A program made the position numbers and the translations under genes. A model generated the notes under the pieces. That model saw nothing but the letters and a program-made list of their open reading frames with translations. It ran no database searches and was not told the DNA's origin. Below, one piece after another: positions 46,515-58,400 of a stretch of 64,000 bases of DNA. Location: assembly GCF_021917145.1 (NCBI RefSeq), contig NC_061078.1, positions 5,325,808-5,389,807 of the forward strand, written 5' to 3'. The stretch is from Hypomesus transpacificus. Its lineage: Eukaryota > Chordata > Actinopteri > Osmeriformes > Osmeridae. Positions within the stretch are counted from its first letter, which is position 1. Each line of letters opens with the position of its first letter.

Positions 46515-49500
46515 CCACAGAGAAGAGAGGGAGACCCACAAAGCCATCATCCGTCACACGGAGGAGTCTCCTCATTTGCTACTTCCCTGGCCCAATCCCT
46601 CATCACTCTTCCTTCATTATGTATGCTTAACCAATCAGCAATTCGGGCCTGCCAAGAGCTCATTGGGCATGCGTGGCATGGGAGGAGAAATAGGTCTGGC
46701 AGGCTCCCTCCATCACTGAGAGGCATGGTGCTTCTCAAAGCCTCATCGGGACAACACCTCCTCGTTTATCTGGAACTCCTTGGCAGACCAGGCATGGAGG
46801 ACGTTGGTGGATCCATCAGGTTCCAGGGTTGGTGGAGGAAGGAGGTCTCCTGGGTGAGTAGCAGTTTGTCAGAGTTTGCTCTTGGTGAGGGGGGAGCGTG
46901 TGTTTGGGTGAGGAAGGCATGGGACTGCCTCCTCGTGACAGCTGCTTTAACAGGAGGTGAGAGCGTGTTCCATCTTTACAGAGACCAGCAGGCGCTGTGA
47001 CACCTACCAATGCAGCTGAGCTGTGGTCCCTACTAGAGAGAGCTACAGTAGGGGTGGGAATCGATTCACATTTGAATCGCGATTCAGTCTTCTAGCGATT
47101 CTTGTATGTTAGTTTTTTATATTTCTTTCTTTTTTTAAATTTTTTTTTGGATTACCTCAAGAATTGTTTTGAATCGTGAGATACCAAAAGATTCCCGGCC
47201 ATAAACTACAGTACTGTGCAAAAGCCTTGGGTCCCAAGATTTTCAAAAAAGAAAGCACAACCGCTTTTAAGAAATAACAAAACAAAGGTTTTCTCTACAT
47301 TGCACTTTTACCAAAGGCAGGCTAGGGGAACTTAAATTAATGTTAAATAACCTCCTAAAGTGACGTTTTCATGTCATGGGACCTTTAAGACAATATTCAT
47401 GTAACGAATCTTGACTGTTCACAGTCCTGTACCTGTATTCTAGTCTGACCATGACAGGCTACTGTTGCTGACATCTCTAGCTGCCTCCATCACCGTGGCT
47501 ACGGTACAGACAGCGACAACTGGCAGACAGAAAACAAGAAGCACACTGGCCTCGCTCTACCCTGTGTTCCCTCTCTCTCAGATCTCTGGCAAACACTGGC
47601 ATTCCACACACACGCACATACAGACCCCCCCCCCCCCACGAACACATAAACATGCCTCCTCCCCACTCACATGCCCCTTCCACACACACACACATAAAGA
47701 CCCACTCACACACACAGACACACTCTGGTTTAGTTCCACAGAATTCTTCTGAAATACACATTTCACAGTGTAGTGGAAGGACACATTAATCACTTCAAAG
47801 GGCAGAGAATGTGCTGTGTGTGTGTGTGGTGTGTGTAATGTGGACAGATTATATGCATTGTATGGATTACATGCTCACATAGGGTAATCTGTGGGTAATC
47901 TGTGTGTTTTGTGGCTGACTAGCGGGCCAAGACTATAAACAAACAGAGAGACATATAAACAAAATGAAAAACTGACAGACAGATGGATTGAAAGTCAGAC
48001 ACACAGACAGACTGACAGACAGACTGGAAGAGAGACAGGCAGAATGACAGACAGACTGGAAGAGAGACAGGCAGAGATATCTACACTAAGAGGGACTCAG
48101 CGTGTGCAGAAGTGAGGGAGAATAGCTGTGTGTGCAGCTCCCTCTAGTGGACGTGTTCATAATGTCTGCCACACCTCACTGTGTCTGGACAGAGCCATGC
48201 AGCCTGAGTATACACATTCAAACATAAACACACACACACATGAACACACACACACATGAACACACACACACATGAACACACACACACACAAACACACAAA
48301 CATGAACACACACACACATGAACACACAAACATAAACACACACACAGATGAACCCACACACACATGAACACACACACACATGAACACACACACATGAACA
48401 CACACACACACACATGCACACACATGCGAGCGCGGCCCTCCTACCTGTCATGGAGTTCTCGGAGGTGCTGAGTTGCTCCCGCAGCTTGTCCACGTCGTCG
48501 GGGTGCACCTGCTCGTACAGCGTGCTGCCGAACCACTCCGACTGGGTGTAGTTCAGCACCGGCGTCACCGAGTCCGACACGTAGATCACACGGCCCGTCT
48601 CCGCGGCAACCACAAACAGGAAGCCGTCCGCTGCCTCCAGAATCAGGTGCTTCAGTTCCTGTTGGTGGAAACAGAGATGCTCGTAAAAGGAGAGGAGAGA
48701 GATGAAGACAGGAGAGAGATGAGGAGAGGAGAGAGATGAGTAGAGGAGGATGACACAAAGGGAGAGATGTAGTAAGGAGAGAGATGAGTAGAGGACAGAG
48801 GCGTAAAGGTGGATAAGACACAAAGGAGAGATGCAGTAAGCAGAGAGATGAGTAGAGGAGAGATGCGTAGAGGAGGATAAGACACAAAGGAGAGACACAA
48901 AAGGGACAGATGCAGAAAAGAGAGATATATGAGTAGAGAGATTAGTAGAGGAGGATGAGACACAAAGGAGAGACACAAAAGGGACAGATGCAGAAAGGAG
49001 AGAGATGAGTAGAGAGCATGCTGCTATGGCGGGGAGGCCTTGATGAGCCTGTCTGGGTGTGTGGCTACGACCGGCACCTGCTCAGTGAGGAAGGAGGGTT
49101 TGTAGGCTCCGTCTGTGGACGTGTTTCCCGTGCCTCTCATGGACTTCATGTGGGACACGGCCATGCGCAGGATGGTCAGCTTGTCGGGCTTGCGTGCCAG
49201 AGCGCTGCAGGTGGGCACCATGTCAGACAGCTCGGTGATGTACTGCGTCATCTTATTGCGACGTCGGCGTTCTATCTCGCTGTGGTTCTCTCTGGAACAG
49301 AGAGGAGGAGTTAAGACACCCAGGACCGTTCTGCTAGACTAGACAGCACCCTGTCTCACCAGGAAGTACACAATGGAGACTGTGTAGACAACTGTCCAGT
49401 CATACCAGGAAGTACTGGTATTTCTCGACACTATGCTACTTCCTGGTCCACAATGTTTCTGTTTGGTCATGTGACGTGATCACCACACCTTCACCTACCT

Positions 49501-52390
49501 ACGGATGGACAGGGCACACTTCCTCTCTAACTGACCTGTATGTGGTCTGTTAACCTAGCTGAGAGGTTAACTAAGAGAACTGTTAGCATAGCAGTGTGTC
49601 TAGTGTGACGGGTGTTATAGGGTTAGGTTTCATTCTGCTGCTTCTGTAGGTGTCTGTGTTCCTCTGAGAATATAAAGACACAAACATTCACGTCCCAAGA
49701 TACTCGATTATGGAATTCTGTGAGCATCAATTTTTGTCTCTATTTGATTCTGTGACCATTGATTTCTGTGACCATTGATTTCTGTGAACATTGATTTCTG
49801 TGACCATTGATTTCTGTGACCATTGGATTTCAGCTTGGCTGATAGAAATTGTGCATCGTACAGTACCTAATCTCGCAAAACAAAAAACACACAAATCATC
49901 TCCTCCCACATGCTGGCTAGCTAGCGAGGTCCGTTTGCGGGCAATGCCAACCTGGCATTGTGTCCTTGGGCAAGCCACTTCACCCTATACCCCAAATTGT
50001 GTGTTAGCTACATTAGCTATGTAGCGTTCTGCTTCAGAGTCTATCCAGACTGTCAGCTCAGCTCTAACTGCTGTCTCTGTCGTGTTTCAACAGGTGTGAG
50101 GTGTACAGGGTACATGGAGCTGAGGGGGGCGAGAAGGAGAGAGCTGTGAGCAGGTGTGTGGTGTAGAGGGTACATGGAGCTGAGGGGGGCGAGAAGGAGA
50201 GAGCTGTGAGCAGGTGTGTGGTGTACAGGGTACATGGAGCTGAGGGGGGCGAGAAGGAGAGAGCTGTGAGCAGGTGTGTGCACCCTGGCTGAGGTCCTCT
50301 GGCAGAGCTGTAACCTAGGCCTACCTGGCATATCTCTCCTTATCACCTGGAATCTGATCATCATCATACCTGTGAATGAAGAGAGGACAGAATGTAACAC
50401 AGGTCAGCACACACATGTACACACTCATAAGCAGCAATATGGACAGTAGTCTTAACTGGCTGGCTCACTATTCTAAACTCATCTGTTTATCGCTAAATCA
50501 TGAGGATGTTGGTTACATGGTTGGGCATATGCTCAGGGCATGCAGGGGAAGAAAATATGTCCTACCAGGCAGTGACACAGGACTGAGCCTGTTATGCTTC
50601 ATGAATGTAGCGCTTAGGAGAGCATGCAAAGCTACAAGTTTCTGTTTCCCCTCCAGTGTACAGGACAGACAGTGAACAGAGATCTAAAACAGCTTGTTAT
50701 CCCTCCACAGCCTGTACCAGACCATGAGGGGGGGGATCTATGGAGACTGAGAGGTCATGCCGTAATGCAGATGATGAGACCAATCTTAAAACAGGGTGTG
50801 GTACAATCAGGGTGTTGGTTGTATGGACCAGTGGTTCTCAATCCTGGTCCTCAAGCCCCCCTGCCATGGATGTTCTAGATGTTTCCTGATAACGACCCAT
50901 TCATTTAAATCAGGTGCGCTGGAGCAAGGAATCGTCTAAAACATGCAGGGCAAGAGAGGACGAGGAACAGGATTGAGGACCACAGTCTCTATACAAGCCA
51001 GTTTGAGGTAGCACTGTGCTTCTCATAACAGACTGGTGGTTCCTCCTCTCGCCAGCAGAGGGCGCTGTCTCCTCGCCCCTGCTCAAGTTAACAGAGCAGG
51101 GCCTGTGCTGCCAGCCAGGGCCAAAAGGGACACACATCATCCTCCTCTAAAAGAAACCGTGAAGAACCACATGTTGAAAGGAAAATATGTGAGAGAATGC
51201 CTGGGATGAAGTTGATGCTGGAGAAACAAACAGGTGAGAAACAACCCAGATGATCAAATCAAACACACTCAATGTCAAACTACGGCTCTGGTTTAGTCAC
51301 AGCATGTCCACACTGAGTCCAAGTTGAATATACAGAAAATGACTGTTAAAATTATAAAACCATATTTATACAAAAAAATAATATGATTAGGATGACTGAA
51401 TCCTGTAGGCTCACTTGAGAACCATCAACAGACCATGAACACTAAAGCTTTCTAACTCAACTGCTGTTCAAACAAAGAATTCTCCTTAGGAATGAAGGAA
51501 CATACTTTACTGAGGACTTTTTTCCCCACTGCTCTCACCTTGAAAATTTGCTCGGCCCCTCTCCATCCTCGTCGTCAAACTCCATCCTGCAAGAGAACAC
51601 ACAGTCCGTGAGATGGCCTGGTCCTCCACTGGAGGACCGTCACTTCTTCTGTGGTTGAGGGACTGCAAAAGTCTCATCAGATTGAAAGCTGACTCTGGGC
51701 CCCCTGACAGGAAGTGAAGACATGTTCCATACAGGAAGTTGTAGCTCTAGTTTTCTGCTGACACGGTGACTTAGTTAGGGACTGTTTTTGTCCTTTCCGT
51801 GGTGCTGGTATGTGATGTTGCTTCCAGTCACTGAGGGAGGAGGGTGAGCGGACTGCTTTACTCAGTAGCCTCTCTCTCTCACAGCTAACGGCTTCACACC
51901 AGCTGCCAGGGGGAAGTGATGAAACACCGGAGCGTTTCTCTACCCTGGAAAGCTTCCACACGTGTCAACATGACATCAGGATGGTTGCAGAGAGCTGGAA
52001 TACACTTTCTGTGAGGCAATGCCTGGTTACCATAGCTGCCAAGTCACAGTGATGCTTGGACTACACTTCCCCTGACACATCCTGTTTGGGAAAGGAACCA
52101 GGAAGGGAAAGTTCAAAGCTTGTTACCGCAGCTGTCTGGTTGATTTGCTGCAGCGGCGCTTCCAATTTTTACTCAAGGTTGCTGATGTAGTAGATATTAG
52201 ATAATAAGCAGATATGTCTATGCCATTACCATGGCAACAAGCGACAGTATAAGTGAATGTGTCACAGTTGGCTGTGGGACTCTGCCTCGACTACATCCCT
52301 GTCATGCCACAGCAGACCTGCCTCCACTGTGTAGGAGTGTTCTCTGGGTTCAGCATGTGGGTGTGACAGTGTGTGTGTGAGAGTGTGTGT

Positions 52391-52421
<31 letters not shown>

Positions 52422-55400
52422 GGGGGGGCAGCGTAGGAGGCTGAGAGGTGCCAACTATGAGGGCGGCATCTTTCCATGGCTGGCCAGTAACCAGGACAAC
52501 GGTTAGGACTGTTGTCCCGCTACTGTGGTGCGTAGGAGTACAAACACACGCATGTACACGCACAAAAATAGACAAATACAGATTAATAAATACATAACAT
52601 ACACTGTCCACATTTCCAGGGTGCTGGGTGTGTGTCTGTTTGGTGCATCAGTGTCTATGGAGGCACAGTGTGAGTGCATGGGACCCAGCCTGACATCTCA
52701 GGCCTCACATAGCCTGTCATACTGGTGATCTCTGGCCATAAGCAACATCACGTTTCAACTTGATTGTGCTGTTTGTAACAAGTACAGGTACACTGGGATT
52801 CACAGGTACACTGGGATCATCTTTGGACCTGCTCGTCTTCCCTGAACCTATGACGAATCAGCATGATCGTTAAGATGTTGGCGATTTGAGGGTTTAGCTA
52901 CAGCGTGAATACTCACCCTCCTGACCTCCGCTTGCCCCCGCGTCCGGTCAAGGCTCCTCCCATCCTCACCTGGCCTGCCCCCACCACCGCCCCGGGCATG
53001 GACACTGCCCCCGGCAACTCACTGCCCATCTCTGCAGGAACATGGAGAGAGAGCAGGTTATCATGAGCAGGAACATGGAGAGAGAGCAGGTTATCATCAG
53101 CATGAACATGGAGAGAGAGCAGGTTATCATCAGCATGAACATGGAGAGAGCAGGTTATCATGAGCAGGAACATGGAGAGAGAGCAGGTTATCATCAGCAG
53201 GAACATGGAGACAGAGCAGGTTATCATCAGCATGAACATGGAGAGAGAGCAGGTTATCATCAGCCGGATGTGTTTTCTAGTAGGGATGGGTATAATTAAC
53301 CGACGATCGATGATCGATCATTAAGAATTTCGTAGATTACATTATTTGTTCATCGATAAAACTAATGCGTGTTCTGTTGCGTAGTGTGAGTCTTGAAGGA
53401 ATGCAATGGATTTCGCTATGTGGCAGCAATTAAACATTTTACCAAACGAAGCCAATGTTGGCAAAAAAACGCCACAGGCCTATGGAAGCAAATCGTGACC
53501 AAAATTCAAATGAAAATATTTTAAGAATGTGGCTGCATTATTTGACTCATAAATCAAATTAGTATTCAATCATCCTATTTGCATTTTCATTTTCTTCTTT
53601 AAGACTGCTCATTCTTTCCCTTAATTAAAATGAAAACGAAAAAGACATTTGAAATTTAATTTTCAAAATGTGCCCCAGCAAATAGATACCAAAATTCAAT
53701 TTGAAATGTAAAATTTGAAAATGAAAATGCATTTCCAGAAATGCATTTTCATTTGAAGAACGTGGCTGCAAAATCGTGACCACAATTCAAATTCAAATGC
53801 ATTTCCAGAAATACATTTTCATTTTCAAGAACGTGGCTGCAAAATCGTGACCACAATTCAAATTCAAATGCATTTTCAGAAATGCATTTTCATTTTAAGA
53901 ATGTGGCTGCAAAATCGTGACCACAATTCAAATTCAAATGTATTTCCAGAAATGCATTTTCATTTTAAGAATGTGGCTGCATTATTTGACTCATAAATCA
54001 AATTAGTACTGATTAGTACTGAGCGGACATTGCATTTTCATTTTCATGTTCTGCCCGCAAAGAACTGCCCATAATTCGAAAACGAAAATGCATTCTGAGC
54101 GGCGCAGTAGAGTGACGTCAGTAGCCGCTCTTCTTCAGCTCCCTGCTGACCGAGCTACCCATCTTGTTCGGTAGGGGGCGGTGTGCACATACGCATTGCA
54201 TTACATGGCAAATGTGCCGGGAAATTGATTGAATTGCCTCTCTTCAGTCCTGGAACGGCTGGATGCTGTGGAGCCTCAAATGGGACGGGGACGACCAACC
54301 ATCCACATCCGTTCGACAGCTCCGCTATGTCCTTTATTTTTAAACCATTTAATAAATAGTTCTCGATGGACTCGAACGGGATGTGGATGGTTGGTCGTCC
54401 CCGTCCCATTTGAGGCTCCACAGCATCCAGCCGTTCCAGGACTGAAGAGAGGTTTACTATGGCAACCTCATTAATGTGTACGTCTGTGACGGCAGAGTAT
54501 GCAGCCAAGCTCTCTGTGACTTGTTCTACTCGGTCACGGGCATCAGACTCAGATATATTATTAGTTTCTACCAGCTCAGCTAATTCTATCAGTGTCTGCA
54601 CAATTTGAGGGAGCGCCATGATCTGTGATGCGTCCTCTAAAGACCCGGCAATTCAATCAATTTCCCGGCACATTTGCCATGTAATGCAATGCGTATGTGC
54701 ACACCGCCCCCTACCGAACAAGATGGGTAGCTCGGTCAGCAGGGAGCTGAAGAAGAGCGGCTACTGACGTCACTCAACTGCGCCGCTCAGAATGCATTTT
54801 CGTTTTCGAATTATGGGCAGTTCTTTGCGGGCAGAACATGAAAATGAAAATGCAATGTCCGCTCAGTACTAATCAGTACTAATTTGATTTATGAGTCAAA
54901 TAATGCAGCCACATTCTTAAAATGAAAATGCATTTCTGGAAATACATTTGAATTTGAATTGTGGTCACGATTTTGCAGCCACATTCTTAAAATGAAAATG
55001 CATTTCTGAAAATGCATTTGAATTTGAATTGTGGTCACGATTTTGCAGCCACGTTCTTGAAAATGAAAATGTATTTCTGGAAATGCATTTGAATTTGAAT
55101 TGTGGTCACGATTTTGCAGCCACGTTCTTCAAATGAAAATGCATTTCTGGAAATGCATTTTCATTTTCAAATTTTACATTTCAAATTGAATTTTGGTATC
55201 TATTTGCTGGGGCACATTTTGAAAATTAAATTTCAAATGTCTTTTTCGTTTTCATTTTAATTAAGGGAAAGAATGAGCAGTCTTAAAGAAGAAAATGAAA
55301 ATGCAAATAGGATGATTGAATACTAATTTGATTTATGAGTCAAATAATGCAGCCACATTCTTAAAATTAAAATGCATTTAAATGCATCACGATTTGCTTC

Positions 55401-58400
55401 CATACAGGCCTAGTTACCGGTATGTATTTCAAAAGTAAACATGAAGAGGTCACGGCAAAGTGTAGCGTGAGACCATTTTGACTTTAAAATTACGTTGTTC
55501 ACTGCCAACATTGCAAAGCTGAGTAAATACAACTCCTCCACGACTCAAATGATGTACCACTTGAAGAACGTACATCCGACCCTGGTTAGTGGCGGTGAAT
55601 CCTGCTCTCGGTGTTAGCACGGAGGAGCTGCGATGCACAACGAGCAGAGAAAATTACCCAACGGATCTGCAAGTCCATCGAGATGGATATGCTACCCTTA
55701 AGTATTGTTGAGGGCAAAGGTTTTTATGAAGCTTTGTAAATTAGCCGGAAAAAAAACGAGGGTCAGTTGTGTTTGAGCACCGGCTTCTAGCTGTCGCCTA
55801 CTCTTCTAGGAGTTACAGAAATAGTTGTTCTTCTTGTAATAGCTACAGATCTCAATGCGGTTTATCAGCGGTTTATCAGCGGTTAGCATCAGGGTATCGC
55901 CGGGTTATCGTAAGGTTAGACAAGGTAATCGCAAGGTTATCACCTGCTAGCATCAGGCTAGCGCTGGATTATCAGTCGGTATATCATTAAACCCTGTATG
56001 TGAGATTTGCACACCTGCAACCAGCTGGGAAAGACACGCAGCATTATGTAAGGGCTGAAATCATCTTCGGTGCCCACAACAAACACCCTATGCAGCCCAT
56101 CGATATGCTTGTCAATACTGAATCCAGAAACCCTAATGTGGTTAACACGGTCCTGTTCTGATGCTGTGGTCATGGTCAATGAATGCGCTGGCTGTGACTC
56201 ATCCAGTTTGACCTACGCCCGACCACACGTGAATATAACCGTTTGTGGCTGAGTCGGAAAGGGTGAACTTCAATGTTGTCCACTTCTGAACCACCCACTT
56301 TTTGGCCTCCCTCCATCCCCGTCTCTCCCGGCCTCCAAACCTCTATTTCTGGTCTGCTCACTTACCCAGATAGATGCTATGGATAGTCTAAACAGACCCT
56401 CTGGTGTGCCCCAGTGAAGCAGGCATCCCAGTTAATATTTGATACCATGTTCTTCCCTCCCTCTATCCTCTCCCAGCCTCAGGAAAACACTCTGCAGTGC
56501 CAAGTCAGACCCCAGCAAAGAGCAAGCCTGATATCATTCATTCATGAAGCCAGCCTATACAAACACAACTTCTTTACTCTTGAGACACACACTGTACAGG
56601 ACCCTTGCAGAGCAAGCATTACTATTCGGAATGAGTAAACCTTGTATCCTGACTCCCTGTTGTCCAACCTGAAGGAATGTGGCCTTTATTGGTTTGAATA
56701 GTAGCTGGTGTTACATGTCTGCTTGTTATCTCTGGAGGTTTCCATTTCTCCATCAAGGAAAAACACTGGAACGGTTAATGATATACATGACTCTCTCTCT
56801 CTCACCGCCCCCCACCACCAACCTAATCACAGCCACATCTTCCGTCCGTCATTACCAAGCCCTGAGGTCAACTGCATTAACCAAGAGAGAGTGGTGGGAC
56901 CAGTATTCAGAGTTTCTTCTTTTCAATCAGTCCTCTCTTTCAGACAAGGTTGTTTCTGCTCTCTCTCCCCATCGGTCCTCCTTTCTCTCAGCCGCTCACT
57001 CCGTCAAAGGGCCTCAGGACATTTACTAGTCTGTAATAAACTAAAGTGAGCTAGAATACACACACACACACACAAGCACGCACACACACACACACACACA
57101 CAAGCACGCACACACACACACACACAAGCATGCACACAGGCAAAGAAATACAAAACTATCTGATGTAGTTTCAATCCTCTTAAGCATGGAAAACCACTTC
57201 TCAAAGTAAGCTTTCAACTTATCGATGTCCTTCTATTAAGGAAGAGAACCATATGCTGGGTCTAATTCACGAAGGATGCCCTGGTGCAACAGACATTTAA
57301 ATCCCCTTTGTTTTGACAAACTGAAAAACCATGCCAGGTTAAAACAACTAGTGCAATAACTATATCCAAATCTAAATACTCTCTTGGAAGTCGCTTTGGA
57401 CAAAAGCGTCTGCTAAATGCATAAATGTAAATATCATGTCTTGACTTGTTAATAAACGTAAAATTCCATACAGGATGTTAATAGATACCCTTCTCCAGGA
57501 GAGTAAAGCATGAATGCAAATGTAAAGTCAGTGTAAGGTAAGTCAAGCAAAGCGTAAAGCACACTCTGCTACCATGTAAGTGCCACATCACCGCATCCGA
57601 GATGGAACATTTAAGGTGGCTTTGGAAACACTAAAAGGCTGTGTTGCAGCTTCTTCTTTTTCCCCTGATCACTTCTGAGCCACACATCCAGAGAAAGATC
57701 ACGCTAACCTTATTAGATCATTGCACTTCTCACACAAGCACAGGGCCAATCGGATCGCCGCCTGATCGGGATAATCCACCAATGACGGCGCACTCCCCCT
57801 ACTCTCCCAGCAACTCGCGTATACGAGGCCCCGATCCAGAGTCATCTAACGCGACCTTAGCTGTTCAGAGGAGAGGGTGGGACTGATCCCAGATCAGAAG
57901 GAAGCAGGAACATTTGACCTGTCTTAGGAACAGGATCGTGTCATCGTCGGATGCAGATGCTTCAGATAGGCCTTTGCTGGTCTAATCTTACTGCACGCTT
58001 CCTCAGTTCAGCCACAGCTTAGGGCATCGTTTAACCACAACAAACATGGCCTTGAAGCTTATTATATAATCTAAAAATATAGGTTTGTTACTGGGGTGGT
58101 AGAAGAAACGATGACCCTCATGAAATCCCCTTGTTGAATGGGTTCAGATGAGGCTGGTGAGGCCTGTATGGGTTTGGTCGTATTGGTATGGGAGATGTGG
58201 GCCTTGTCTGCACCCTCTCTCCCCTCGGAGGCAGAGAGAGGCTGGGTATACTGGCTTATTTTTAATGGAGGGTCCTTCACTGTTCTTCGGTGGCTGGCAT
58301 TCTCATCTGCTCATTGTTCATTCAGCCTCCTGCCTTAGGATTGTGTGTACGAGGCCAAGATGGTAATAACACGAACATTCTCACTAATTTTTCATCTTAA

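Noticed and set aside
48218-48976. 252-codon frame running through arnt2 exon 6 into both flanking introns
   Set aside because: Only the exon 6 part is coding; the flanks are the purine-rich array of intron 5 and the CA-rich array of intron 6, and intron 5 is not a multiple of three.
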